A stretch of DNA of 64,000 nucleotides from Alphaproteobacteria bacterium (GCA_016699735.1 CP065008.1:1488001-1552000); one strand, 5' to 3'. Positions 1 to 9,292 are shown, counted from the stretch's first letter. The notes: a model not told the origin generated them from the sequence alone. A program made the numbers and translations.

Positions 1-180
1 TAACGTATTCTCACCCCTCAAGCTTATTTAAAACTTAAGGCGATCAAGGTTTTTCCTGCACTTTCCTTTACCAATTCTTAACAAAATCATGGGAAAAGTG
101 ACCTGAACATTCCTGGTTTTATGCAACTCACTTGAAATATTTGATATCTTTTTTATGAGTTATTTTATCTGTTACCTCCC

Positions 181-1283
181 ATGCACCAGAAATCATCCCG
201 TTTGTTGTTCTTTATGTGTGCGCTTTTCTCTGCGCCGGTAGCGTATGCGGAGGATACGGATGCTTTTGCAACCAACCCTGCAGTTTCGGGAGAAATTATT
301 CTGGAGTTGGAAGGCGAAACCAGCCTGGGATCGGATGATCCCGACGAAGAACGCGATATCGCCGCTATTAACGCAGAAATCAGCGCCGAACTGTTAATAA
401 CTGAGAATATTTACATTGATACCACCCTCGTCCTTGAACCCGTTCGTGATCCCGATCCGGGCAAGGACAGTTTTTTTGACGACGAGGGCGCGTATGTCGA
501 GGAATTGACCCTGAATGTCGAATACGGTCCGTGGTCGGCTTTTGCCGGAAAATTCAATCCCGGTTCGACACGTCTTGGGTACGCGAACGGGGAATCTGGA
601 CGGAGGATTTCGCGGAGGAATACGAAATCACCGAAAAAATAGGACTGGGCGCCGCCTATGAATACGAAAGCGAGAAATTCGGCAACCATGTCGTGGGGGC
701 CAGCGCCTTTTTCGCCGACACGACCTTCCTTTCCGGGGCACTGGGAACAAGCCGGGAGCATATCTCACTTGAAGATGGTGGCCTGAGCAATACCGAGAAC
801 CTGTCCTCCTATGTTGTCACCCTTGAGGGTGGTAAGATTCCCCCCATCGAGACTGTCTACTACAGGCTCGGCTACCGCCATCTGGAGGCGGCAAAGGCGG
901 ATGAGGGCGATGACGATGAGGGCGGAGTCATTCTCACCCTCGGCAACGATTTTGCTTTTGACGTGACCGACCGGATAAAGGCCGATATTCTGACCGAGTA
1001 TACATATGTCGAGGATTTCGAAGGAACGGACGATAATAACCATTATTTCACGGTGAGCCTGGTCAACACGTTTTATGAGAACTGGAGCCTTGCGGTCGGC
1101 TATACGGCACGGGAGATTGATTCCCACGAGGATGAAACGATCCACGACCATCTTCTGCAGGTCTCAGGCGGCTATGATTTCAGCAATGGCCTGACGGCTG
1201 AAATCGGTTGGCGCAACACCGAGGAAGATGGCGTAAAAACAGACATTGCGGGGGGGATTGTCCGCTATACCTATGATTTTTAA
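181..1283 (+). CDS. Outer-membrane beta-barrel porin-like protein, reading frame broken
   Basis: Two overlapping frames together make one protein. The first part (181-642) starts with a signal peptide ending in AYA-ED and continues into beta-strand-like sequence; the second (frame of 531-1283) carries the rest, with alternating aromatic/polar strands and a terminal Phe after RYTYD, typical of outer-membrane barrels. The frames join at a CCC run at 559-561: adding one C gives a continuous reading GKFNPRFDTSW followed by ERGIWTEDFAEEY. The break is therefore either a sequencing/assembly error or a real one-base deletion. Loops are very acidic (SDDPDEERD, EGDDDEGG). No Shine-Dalgarno sequence is seen before the ATG. 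The exact porin family and its solute are not known to me. Joined length would be about 367 residues. Confidence 0.75.
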
Positions 1284-1304
1284 GGGTATTTTCCCTTAAG
1301 TTTT
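1280..1304 (+). terminator. Weak intrinsic terminator after the porin gene
   Basis: A perfect 7-bp inverted repeat TTAAGGG/CCCTTAA (1280-1286 and 1293-1299) overlaps the stop codon of the porin gene and is followed by GTTTT. The stem is short and AT-containing, so termination would be partial; read-through into the cyclase gene is possible. Confidence 0.4.
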
Positions 1305-1357
1305 ACATAAGAAACAGGCGTTACAGTTTATCTGTGGGCATGAATGCGGGGGATGTA

Positions 1358-2881
1358 ATGACTCAAGGGTCGTCTGTCAGCAATGAAAATAAGGCTAAGG
1401 GTGTTTCATTTTTTCATTCCCTGCGGTTTCGCATCCTTGGGATGGTAATCGGCCTGGTCGTTTTTGTCCTTTTTCTCTTTACGAGCTTCACACTCAGGGA
1501 GTTTGAGAAAGCCAACAAGGCGAATATCGAACATGAAGGGCTCCTCCTGTCCCACATGATGGAATCGGCCATTCATGACCTAGCGTTAAACAAGAATATT
1601 GAGGGAATGCAATCCTTCATCGACCGTCTGGTCGGCCAGCGGGACAAAAACGATATAGAAATCAATGTTCTCTTCAGCAAGGGGGAAAGTTCGGACATCG
1701 TGGCGAGTAACGACCCGGGCAATATAGAAGAGTCTGATGAAGAAGAACATGATGCCATGGTTCAAGTCCTCAAAACGCGCAAGCCCATCATGGACATTGA
1801 CGTCACGGACGGCGATCTTGACCCGGACGACGACCCCAGCACCTTTACGAACCCCAATCATATCGATTATTTTATCTCGCCCGGCTACCGTTACATGAGC
1901 CTGACCACTCCGCTGGCTCCCAAAGATCAGGAATTGGGCAGCATCAATGTCGTCCTGTCCCTCAGCTCCCTTGACCGGATCATGCGCTCCGCCTACACCC
2001 ATGTTGCCACCATGCTGGCCGCCGGAATGCTGATCCTTGCGGGCGGGATTTCCCTATACCTGAATGGCCAGTTATTCAGCCCGCTGAGGAAACTGGCCCA
2101 TAACATCTATCAGTTTGGTGTTGGCGAACCGATGGAGGATCTGGCCCGGAACAAACGCGATGAAATCGGCGTCATCAACCGCGAATTTACTCATATGGTC
2201 GCCCGCATCCGGAAGGCGGAAGCAGAGAACGAAGCATATCTTGAAGAAATCGAGCATCAGAAGGAACAGGTCGAAAGCCTTCTTCTCAATATTCTCCCCC
2301 GCTCGGTCGTTGAGCGCATCCATACGGGCGAGGAGATGATCGCGGACGCTCATCAGGAAGTAACGGTTCTCTTCGCCGATCTGGCCGGATTCACAAAATT
2401 CGCCAACCGTAATACCCCGCAGGCGGTCGTTGAAACTTTGAACCGGATTTTTTTTCGCTTCGATGAGCTTGCCCTTCAACACGGTGTGGAGAAAATCAAG
2501 ACAATCGGCGATGCCTATATGGCCGTAGCAGGAGTGCCTGTTTCCTGCGCTGATCATGCGGAGCGGGCGGCTCGGATGGCGCTGGGGATGCTCGAAGCGA
2601 TGGAGGAGATCGATAGCGGCCTGCGCCTTCGGATCGGGTTGCATACGGGTCCGGTTGTGGCCGGAGTTTTGGGAAAGCATAAGTTTTCCTATGATGTCTG
2701 GGGCGACACCGTCAATGTGGCCAGCCGCTATGAAAGCGCGGGTGAGCCGGGATTTATCCATGTTTCCTTCGAACTGGCCGAAATTCTGAACAAAAAATTC
2801 AAACTTGAATCCAGGGGGATAAGAGACATTAAGGATATCGGAAAAGTGGAGAGCTTTTTTTTAAGTGTCTGTACCAGATAA
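1358..2881 (+). CDS. Membrane class III adenylate cyclase with HAMP domain
   Basis: Makes cyclic AMP from ATP at the inner membrane (family knowledge). Order of parts, numbered from the ATG at 1358: a transmembrane helix near residues 20-45, a periplasmic sensor region to about 205, a second helix (about 210-232), a HAMP linker, a short coiled coil, and a class III cyclase domain in the last 190 residues. The two metal Asp sites (VLFADLAGF and DVWGDTVN), the adenine-selecting Lys in EKIKTIGDAYM and the transition-state N-x3-R (NVASR) are all present, so the domain should be active and ATP-specific. The periplasmic region has strongly acidic stretches (EESDEEEHD, DLDPDDDP). I prefer ATG 1358, preceded by GGGGGA, over GTG 1334. 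No cAMP-binding regulator is encoded nearby. Confidence 0.9.
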   Translation: MTQGSSVSNENKAKGVSFFHSLRFRILGMVIGLVVFVLFLFTSFTLREFEKANKANIEHEGLLLSHMMESAIHDLALNKNIEGMQSFIDRLVGQRDKNDIEINVLFSKGESSDIVASNDPGNIEESDEEEHDAMVQVLKTRKPIMDIDVTDGDLDPDDDPSTFTNPNHIDYFISPGYRYMSLTTPLAPKDQELGSINVVLSLSSLDRIMRSAYTHVATMLAAGMLILAGGISLYLNGQLFSPLRKLAHNIYQFGVGEPMEDLARNKRDEIGVINREFTHMVARIRKAEAENEAYLEEIEHQKEQVESLLLNILPRSVVERIHTGEEMIADAHQEVTVLFADLAGFTKFANRNTPQAVVETLNRIFFRFDELALQHGVEKIKTIGDAYMAVAGVPVSCADHAERAARMALGMLEAMEEIDSGLRLRIGLHTGPVVAGVLGKHKFSYDVWGDTVNVASRYESAGEPGFIHVSFELAEILNKKFKLESRGIRDIKDIGKVESFFLSVCTR

Positions 2882-2899
2882 CTGGGAAAGGTTACTGGT

Positions 2900-3310
2900 A
2901 CAGGTATGAGGAAGAACCGTTTATCGCAAAGCAAGCAGGAGCGATTATTGGAGCATTTTGTGTCAGTGCCCAGCGTCTGCTGCATATAAATCACAGCGTC
3001 CCGGCAGCGGGCGGGGCTGCTCAGAACTCTCCCGACGAGACTTTCTTGGGAATAAGTTTATCCAGCGTCAGGTCGGCACCGCCCGCTTGAGCCGCGCATT
3101 CTCAACCTCTAGTTCCTTCAGGCGCTGGACCTGATCCGTGCCCATTCCCCCATATTTCTTGCGCCAGCGGTAATATGTGTTGCCCGTCACCCCGTTCTCG
3201 CGCAACACCTCCGCCATCTCCTTGCCCAGACCGGCCAGAACCTCGGCCCGCCGCAACATCCCAATGATCTGCTCTTCGTATAACGCTTCTGCGACATCCA
3301 AAACCTCCAT
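2900..3310 (-). pseudogene. Decayed IS3-family transposase remnant (orfA and start of orfB)
   Basis: The minus strand from 3310 encodes a transposase_8-type helix-turn-helix start (EEQIIGMLRRAE, NTYYRWRKKYGG) and the leucine-zipper-like ELEVENARLKRAV seen in IS3-family OrfA. After this Val the frame stops, but the next frame continues with ADLTLDKLI, the usual OrfA ending, so one base has been lost or gained near 3079. Further on, another frame reads LSSPARCRDAV and QQTLG, resembling the start of IS3 OrfB, and then drifts again before ending near the cyclase stop. No catalytic DDE domain and no terminal inverted repeats are seen. This is an inactive fragment. Confidence 0.7.
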
Positions 3311-3714
3311 AAAGTATGTCCAAATAATCTACCGGAGATTCACTCTCCAACCGGCCTCATTTATAAGGGGCGGATCAGGATTTCAGAAAAATCTCGCGGG
3401 CTACTCACTGGGCTACATTAAATCTATTCGAGGTGTTGACAGCCGTCTTGGTCACCAAAGCTTCTTGTGGATTGTTCTTCCTCGAAGCGCCGATATCCCT
3501 TCGGATCACGAACCCAGTCATAGATGTCGCACAGGTAGAACGCTGGTCCACCCCCTTCCATTATCGAGCCTTGACAAGAAAAACGGGTCTGGCATCCACA
3601 GTTTTAACGAACAGTCTGCTGCCAGTCCGAAGTGACCCCCTATGACTCCATCTTGACAAGGGCTGGCTTTCAACGCTCAATGCCTTTCGGCACCAGAGAA
3701 GAAGGACAGTTTGC
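3311..3714. other. Gene-poor stretch between IS remnant and DUF502 gene
   Basis: About 400 bases without a convincing gene. Short open frames exist on both strands (for example 3433-3645 plus) but have no recognisable family, no good ribosome-binding site and unlikely composition. A minus-strand stretch near 3480-3560 reads DIYDWVRDPKGYRR, which looks protein-like but is bounded by stops, so it may be more debris from an old insertion. The promoter of the DUF502-cysE pair presumably lies at the right end. Confidence 0.4.
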
Positions 3715-4512
3715 GTGACCAAAAACGACGGAAAGCCCCCAGGCGTGAAGCAACCGCTCTATAAAAGCAGCGCCGACAAGCTGTTTCAGGAAAACATCAA
3801 GGACAAGGACCGCAAGCCGATGGCCCGTCTGCGCGGCTACCTTCTGGCCGGCATCCTCGTTACCGCCCCGATCACAATCACCGTATACCTGACCTATCTC
3901 TTTCTGACCTTCGTGGATAGCAAGGTCGCGCTGGTTCTCCCGACGGAGTGGTATCAGGCGCTCTACGGCAAGGCCACGATTCCCGGCATCGGTCTTTTCG
4001 TAGCAATAACATTTTTCATTTGTATCGGCTGGTTCGCCACCAACTTCCTCGGCCGTATCCTGATTCTGATTTCAGAAAAAATTCTGGCTCGGATGCCGAT
4101 CATAAGAACAATTTACAGTGCCACCAAGCAGGTTCTGGAAACCGTGATGACCAGCCAGTCGAACGCATTCCGCGAAGTCGTGATGTTCGAATACCCCCGG
4201 CAAGGCTGTTGGAGCATCGGTTTCGTGACCGGCAGCGCCATTCCGCAGGTACAGGAGAATACGGGAGAGGAAACCCTGAACGTCTTCATCCCCACCGCCC
4301 CATTGCCGACACAGGGTTTTTTGCTCTTTATTCCCAAAAAAGACCTTATTTTGCTGGATATTACCGTGGAGGAGGGGATAAAACTGGTCGTATCCGGCGG
4401 GATGCTGAAGCCCGACCCCGACAACCCCGGCAAAGTTCTGAAAGAAACCGGAAAGACCGGGAAGGCGAATAAAGTAAAGATTGAAGGAGTAGACCATGAG
4501 CGGCCTCATTAA
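3715..4512 (+). CDS. DUF502 family membrane protein
   Basis: A 265-residue inner-membrane protein of the DUF502 family, whose biochemical role is not established. After a basic N-terminal tail there are two clear transmembrane helices (about residues 43-68 and 92-118). Then comes the family's conserved soluble core, including MPIIRTIYSATKQVLETV and the FIPTAPLPTQGFLLFIP segment. The GTG start is supported by an AGAAGGA ribosome-binding site about 8 bases upstream. The stop lies 17 bases inside the following cysE gene, so the two are probably translationally coupled. Length is slightly above the family norm because of the hydrophilic tails at both ends. Confidence 0.88.
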   Translation: MTKNDGKPPGVKQPLYKSSADKLFQENIKDKDRKPMARLRGYLLAGILVTAPITITVYLTYLFLTFVDSKVALVLPTEWYQALYGKATIPGIGLFVAITFFICIGWFATNFLGRILILISEKILARMPIIRTIYSATKQVLETVMTSQSNAFREVVMFEYPRQGCWSIGFVTGSAIPQVQENTGEETLNVFIPTAPLPTQGFLLFIPKKDLILLDITVEEGIKLVVSGGMLKPDPDNPGKVLKETGKTGKANKVKIEGVDHERPH

Positions 4513-5185
4513 ATCGATTCAGGAGCGCGACCCGGCGCAGCCGACCTTTGCGGAAGTGCTGTTTGCCTATAACGGCTTCCATGCCGTTGTCCTGCACAGG
4601 ATGAATAACTTTATCTGGCATCTGGGGCTGAAGGCTTTAGCGCGGGCGCTGGCGAACTTCACCCGCTTCCTGACGGGCATCGAAATCCATCCCGAAGCGA
4701 CAATCGGCAAAAACCTGTTTATCGACCACGGCACGGGCGTTGTTATCGGCCAGACAGCCATCATCGGCGATAACGTCACGATCTATCACGGCGTCACTCT
4801 GGGCGGTGTAGGGCGCAGCGGTACAGTGAATGGCAAGCGCCACCCGACTCTTGAGTCCGGCGCGATTATTGGCGCCGGGGCGCAGCTTCTGGGCGATATC
4901 ACCGTTGGAGAGGGGGCTAAGATAGGTGCAAACTCCGTCGTAACAACGGACATCCCCGCTCATGCCACGGCCATCGGCATTCCCGCCCGGGTCGTCGGCG
5001 GCGATGACAAGGCCCGCGCCTATGGAATGCCCAGCCGCGAGGAGATGACCGACCTGATCACCACGATGGACTGCCTGATCCGTGAAATGGGCAAGATCAA
5101 AAAGGAACTGAACCTTAAATCCGAGAAGGATAATTGTGCCTCTGCTGCCCCCTGTGAGGATATTAAGAAAAGCGCGGCTGAGTAA
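4496..5185 (+). CDS. cysE: Serine O-acetyltransferase
   Basis: Transfers acetyl from acetyl-CoA to L-serine, making O-acetylserine for cysteine synthesis; the partner enzyme CysK is encoded at 30.7 kb in this window. The protein is the short (EpsC-like) form of 229 residues. A helical N-terminus of about 60 residues is followed by a left-handed beta-helix of hexapeptide repeats with the catalytic His region IDHGTGVVIGQTA and the YHGVTLGGVG loop. The start at 4496 is preceded by AAGGAGTAGACC, a good ribosome-binding site, and overlaps the end of the DUF502 gene. The C-terminal tail beyond residue 200 is charged and contains two Cys; no feedback-inhibition site can be assigned from sequence. 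Confidence 0.95.
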   Translation: MSGLIKSIQERDPAQPTFAEVLFAYNGFHAVVLHRMNNFIWHLGLKALARALANFTRFLTGIEIHPEATIGKNLFIDHGTGVVIGQTAIIGDNVTIYHGVTLGGVGRSGTVNGKRHPTLESGAIIGAGAQLLGDITVGEGAKIGANSVVTTDIPAHATAIGIPARVVGGDDKARAYGMPSREEMTDLITTMDCLIREMGKIKKELNLKSEKDNCASAAPCEDIKKSAAE

Positions 5186-5191
5186 ACCTGT

Positions 5192-6157
5192 CTAGGGCCG
5201 CGGCAGTCCGCTGCGCGAGACAGTCTCAGGGTAAGGATCGGAATTCCGCCGCTTCCAGTCTTCCTGCGGATCGAGCGGAATATCCAAAGATCCCGGTTTG
5301 GTTTTCGGCTCATAGGGCGGCCCGACATCCAGCCCGCCCTCCGGTACATAAACATAACTCAAGAACTCATAACGACCAAGGGCAGCCGTTCTAGGGTCTG
5401 TAATGACCTTACCGTTGTCATCGAGATTGGTAACGATCCCGCTTCCGGCTTGCGGGCTAATGCCAAGTTTCTGCGACCAGGTTCCGTCACCGTTTTCCCG
5501 AACAAAATGATAATCCATCAGAGAATTATCGCCCCGAACCTTGGGGTCTTCGTGCGGGGGACGGGCAAAAACGGCCACACGGTAATATCCGGCGATCGGC
5601 TCGGCATCGGTTCCGCCAATCATCGCCCCGTCAGCTTCCACAGCCTTCATCAATTCCCTTTTAAATGTCTCGTAATTTGTTTCGCTGGCGAAGGAAAATC
5701 CAAAGTCACCGCGCTCACCGGGCGTATCGCCGCCGTTTCGGTAACGGTCCATATCGTTCATCGCATAGGAATAGCAGTTGGCATACTCCTGAAACCCCTG
5801 CGCCAGATAAGTCTCACGGGCCAGAGGCTCAAAGCGTTTGGCATCCTCCGGCTTCATCCCGAAATGGGCGCCGATTTTGTCGAAATCCCCCTCGAACCGG
5901 ACGACGGCCGCGTTAAACTGTACCAGCGCATCGCGGGCTCGTTCGACCGGATTGCGGTCGATCCTGGACTGAATCATGCGGAGATCGTTGTCTTCGGCAG
6001 GGCGGCGGTACTCCTCGCGCGCCAGAACACGGGAAACAATCTCACGGTGATCCTTCAAAAACCCGCGCAAGTCGGATTCGGACACACGGCTGTTCCACAA
6101 CTCCGGCTCGTAGCGGGGCGCAGAAGGGTTAGGCTTGATTTCACTCTGGCTGGTCAT
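5192..6157 (-). CDS. Unknown soluble protein, possible Cys/His (papain-like) hydrolase
   Basis: I do not recognise a named family. The protein is about 321 residues from ATG 6157, with no signal peptide or membrane segment. The first ~115 residues are charged and helical. Then come NCYSYAMND with Cys at about 128 and, about 90 residues later, DYHFVRENGDGTWSQKLG with His at about 217. A Cys followed downstream by a His next to a W-S-x-K-x-G strand resembles uncharacterised papain-like proteins that carry a similar YHWYR...DGxWSHKPG motif; this is inference from pattern only. A Pro-rich tail ends the protein. An in-frame start at 6217 would overlap recG but adds an unlikely N-terminus. It lies just downstream of recG. 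Confidence 0.65.
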   Translation of the reverse strand: MTSQSEIKPNPSAPRYEPELWNSRVSESDLRGFLKDHREIVSRVLAREEYRRPAEDNDLRMIQSRIDRNPVERARDALVQFNAAVVRFEGDFDKIGAHFGMKPEDAKRFEPLARETYLAQGFQEYANCYSYAMNDMDRYRNGGDTPGERGDFGFSFASETNYETFKRELMKAVEADGAMIGGTDAEPIAGYYRVAVFARPPHEDPKVRGDNSLMDYHFVRENGDGTWSQKLGISPQAGSGIVTNLDDNGKVITDPRTAALGRYEFLSYVYVPEGGLDVGPPYEPKTKPGSLDIPLDPQEDWKRRNSDPYPETVSRSGLPRP

Positions 6158-6213
6158 GAAGTTCCCGCATTTTCTTAAATTATTGAATATTATGTCAAAA
6201 TATAGGGAAAAAT

Positions 6214-8301
6214 TCAACCACTCTGAAAATACGCAATCGCCTGATCTCGCTCAAAAAGGTAAAGAAGTGTCCGTAAAGCCTCTCCCCGCTTGGATTTCAG
6301 GGTAGGGTCTTTCGCAAGGATCAGTTTCGCATCGTCCCGCGCCGCCGCCAGCAATTCGCCATGCGCCGACAGATCGGCCAGCCGGAATTCGGCCATCCCG
6401 CTTTGCCTCAGCCCCAGTAGATCGCCGGCCCCGCGCAGATGTAAATCCTTCTCCGCAATCACGAAGCCGTCCTCTGTCTCCCGCAGCGTCGAAAGCCGCG
6501 CCTTCGCCGTCTCTCCCAAAGGGCCGCTATAAAGAAGAAAGCAATAGGATTGATCCGCCCCGCGCCCCACGCGGCCGCGCAACTGATGCAACTGAGCGAG
6601 GCCAAAACGTTCGGCGTGTTCAATAACCATGATCGTAGCGGCGGGAACATTGACCCCGACTTCGATCACCGTAGTGGCGACAAGGATATCCAGATCGCCC
6701 GCGATAAATTTCTCCATCACGGCATCTTTATCGGCGGGCTTCATCCGCCCGTGGATCATCCCCGTTCGCTCACCGAACACCTGCCGCAGCACGTCATAGC
6801 GTTCCTCCGCGGCGGCCAGGTCGATCAACTCCGACTCTTCAACAAGTGGGCAGACCCAGTAAACGCGATTGCCTTCTTTGATCTTGTTCTTGAGCCGCTC
6901 AATCAGCATCTCCATTTTTTCGGAAGGCAGCAGCAAGGTATCGATCGGCTTCCGTCCCGGAGGCTTCTCGTCCAGCTTGCTGACATCCAGATCGCCATAG
7001 GCCGTTAGAGCCAAAGTGCGCGGAATCGGAGTCGCCGTCATGACAAGCAGATCAATGCCGTGGTTTTTGGTGGAGAGTTCCAGCCGCTGCTGCACCCCGA
7101 AACGGTGCTGCTCGTCGATCACCGCAAGGCCGAGGTCTTGATAGACGACATCCTTCTGAAAAATCGCATGAGTTCCGATAATCACCTGCGCGGCGCCGTT
7201 GCGGATCTGCTGCAACAGCGTTTCCCGCGTCTTGCCTTTATCCCGCCCGGTCAGGATAACGGCACGGACTCCAGCCGCTTGCAGGTAAGGGGAGAGAGTC
7301 TCCGCGTGCTGCCGCGCCAGAATTTCGGTGGGGGTCATCAGCGCCGCCTGTTTCCCGGACTCGACCGCATTCAGCATCGCCAGACACGCCACGATCGTCT
7401 TGCCGCTGCCGACATCCCCATGCAGCAGGCGCAGCATCCGTTGCGGCTTCTGCATATCTTCATCAATTTCCGCAAGGCTGCGCTTCTGAGCCCCCGTCAG
7501 TTGAAAGGGCAGGGCGGCCAGAACCTTCTCACGCAACACCGTTGAAACCTGATGGCTGCGCCCCTCCACAACCCGCTGATGCTCCCGCACGATCAGGAGC
7601 GTGAGTTGATTGGCCAGCAATTCATCATAAGCCAGCCGCGCACGGCAGGGGGTCAGCGGGTTCAGGTCTTTTTCGCTTTCGGGATGATGGAGAGCGGTTA
7701 AAGCCTCCTTCCACCCCGGCCATTTCTGCTGCGCCTGATACGCCTCGTCCAGCCATTCCGGCAGGGCGGGAATCATCCTTTCCGCCGCCGCCACGGATTT
7801 ATTCATCAGCTTGTTGGTGATCCCCTGCGTCAGCGGATAAATCGGCTCGATACGCTCGATGGCGGCACGGTCCTCGACCTTGCCGACCGCATCGGGATGC
7901 ACCATTTGCGGCTGACCTTGAAAATATTCGACCCGGCCGCTGACGATGACCGTCTGCCCTTCGGGCAGCTGCTTTTCAATCCAGACCTTATTGGCGTGGA
8001 AAAAAACCAGCATCATCACACCGCTCTCATCCAAGCATTGAACGCGGTAAGGAAGATTTTTGCGGGCGTTGGGCGAATGCTTCCCGACCCGAACCGTCAG
8101 CGTGACAACTCGCCCGTTGGGAACGTCGGAAATTTTTCCTGAAAATCGCCGATCCACAAAATCCACCGGCGCATGAAACAGAAGGTCCAGGACTTTCGGT
8201 CCGCCAACAAGGTTTTCCATGAGCTTCGCATTGCGTGGCCCAATTCCGGGCAGAGCAACAAGTGAACGGAACAGCGGATCAAGATCAAAAGGTCTGCTCA
8301 T
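6214..8301 (-). CDS. recG: ATP-dependent DNA helicase RecG
   Basis: Remodels stalled replication forks and branched DNA. The 695-residue length and order fit RecG: an N-terminal wedge/OB domain that binds branched DNA (about residues 60-160), then superfamily 2 helicase domains. Walker A is GDVGSGKTIVA, motif II is DEQH (VIDEQHRFGVQQR), motif III is TATPIPRTLA, and motif VI is QLRGRVGRG. The RecG-specific DLHLRGAGDLLGLRQSG segment is present near the C-terminus. Start at ATG 8301. Mfd, which has a related motor, is encoded at 14.6 kb. Confidence 0.97.
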   Translation of the reverse strand: MSRPFDLDPLFRSLVALPGIGPRNAKLMENLVGGPKVLDLLFHAPVDFVDRRFSGKISDVPNGRVVTLTVRVGKHSPNARKNLPYRVQCLDESGVMMLVFFHANKVWIEKQLPEGQTVIVSGRVEYFQGQPQMVHPDAVGKVEDRAAIERIEPIYPLTQGITNKLMNKSVAAAERMIPALPEWLDEAYQAQQKWPGWKEALTALHHPESEKDLNPLTPCRARLAYDELLANQLTLLIVREHQRVVEGRSHQVSTVLREKVLAALPFQLTGAQKRSLAEIDEDMQKPQRMLRLLHGDVGSGKTIVACLAMLNAVESGKQAALMTPTEILARQHAETLSPYLQAAGVRAVILTGRDKGKTRETLLQQIRNGAAQVIIGTHAIFQKDVVYQDLGLAVIDEQHRFGVQQRLELSTKNHGIDLLVMTATPIPRTLALTAYGDLDVSKLDEKPPGRKPIDTLLLPSEKMEMLIERLKNKIKEGNRVYWVCPLVEESELIDLAAAEERYDVLRQVFGERTGMIHGRMKPADKDAVMEKFIAGDLDILVATTVIEVGVNVPAATIMVIEHAERFGLAQLHQLRGRVGRGADQSYCFLLYSGPLGETAKARLSTLRETEDGFVIAEKDLHLRGAGDLLGLRQSGMAEFRLADLSAHGELLAAARDDAKLILAKDPTLKSKRGEALRTLLYLFERDQAIAYFQSG

Positions 8302-8322
8302 AGCTTTAACGAATATGCGGCG

Positions 8323-9285
8323 TCAGTGCGACGCTTCGTTTTTGATTTTCTGGCTCAGCCGCACGGCCATATAACTGATCCCCACCAGCATAAATCCCAT
8401 CATCATCAGCGCGAGCGGCCAGCCTGTGATATCCTTGAAATACTGATCGGTGTAATAGGTCAGGAATCCCAGCAGCCCGAACGTTCCGACCAGCAGCATC
8501 GTCCGGCTGTGCATCCGCACGCTCACCCACATCAGCCCGATCGTGACCGGAAGCATGATGATATCATAAGCCGAATTCTCGACACTCTGAAACACGGACC
8601 ACAGAAGACCGACGCCCCCGATAAAGTACCAGAACGCGGCAATAGGCTTATGCTTGGTTCGGTCGATGCTCCACGCCACCATCAGAATTGAAAGGCTGAG
8701 CCCGATCCCCATCGGGTCTTCGGGCACCTCGCAACGGTCCATGAGGATCCCGACAGAGGCGTTCCAGAACAGATACCCGAAAAACAAAAGCGTCGTCCGC
8801 CGGAAGATGAGAAAACAGACAAGAAACTGCACGGCCAGTATCCCGAAAACCACCATGGCCGCCAGTTGCGTATCGTCGCCCGAGCCATATTCGTCCAGAA
8901 ACACGAACATTCCAACAGGTTGTAGGATCGCAGCCTTAAGGAACAGCGGCGTCGAAGCCCGCATGAACCGCTGGTCCTTCAGAGTCACGATACCCAGAAT
9001 AAACGCCGCAATCCCCGGCCCGAAGGTGATGATCACCCGCGCCGGACTGTTGAGGTCGCTCCAGATCATCCCCATATAAAGCGCCAGCCCGCCGAATACG
9101 AACACTGCCCCGATATAGCCCAGCAGGCGCGAAAGCCATACGGAACTTTTATCCTTGAGTGCGGTCTTTGTCAGATGCGCGCCGATTTCATCAAGAGATA
9201 AATGGTGCATACGCGCCAAAACAGCGATCTGCTCCAGCGCTTCGGCTTTCGTAATCTCTGGGGATGAACGGGACGGCTGTTCCAT
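8323..9285 (-). CDS. DUF2157-like multi-pass membrane protein
   Basis: A polytopic inner-membrane protein with roughly nine hydrophobic helices after a soluble N-terminus of about 55 residues containing HHLSLDEIGAHL. The N-terminal layout and helix-rich body resemble the DUF2157 family, whose function is unknown. ATG 9285 (MEQPSRSS) is preferred to an in-frame TTG at 9303. The gene follows the 9293-9871 gene on the same strand almost without a gap, so the two are likely one operon, and recG follows after a 21-base gap. Confidence 0.75.
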   Translation of the reverse strand: MEQPSRSSPEITKAEALEQIAVLARMHHLSLDEIGAHLTKTALKDKSSVWLSRLLGYIGAVFVFGGLALYMGMIWSDLNSPARVIITFGPGIAAFILGIVTLKDQRFMRASTPLFLKAAILQPVGMFVFLDEYGSGDDTQLAAMVVFGILAVQFLVCFLIFRRTTLLFFGYLFWNASVGILMDRCEVPEDPMGIGLSLSILMVAWSIDRTKHKPIAAFWYFIGGVGLLWSVFQSVENSAYDIIMLPVTIGLMWVSVRMHSRTMLLVGTFGLLGFLTYYTDQYFKDITGWPLALMMMGFMLVGISYMAVRLSQKIKNEASH

Positions 9286-9292
9286 TGAATTA

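Noticed and set aside
411..761. Long minus-strand open frame inside the porin region
   Set aside because: It is antisense to a signal-peptide-bearing protein and has no recognisable family, so it is a shadow frame.
3433..3645. 70-codon plus-strand frame beside the IS3 remnant
   Set aside because: No ribosome-binding site, no family and it overlaps debris; not counted as a gene.
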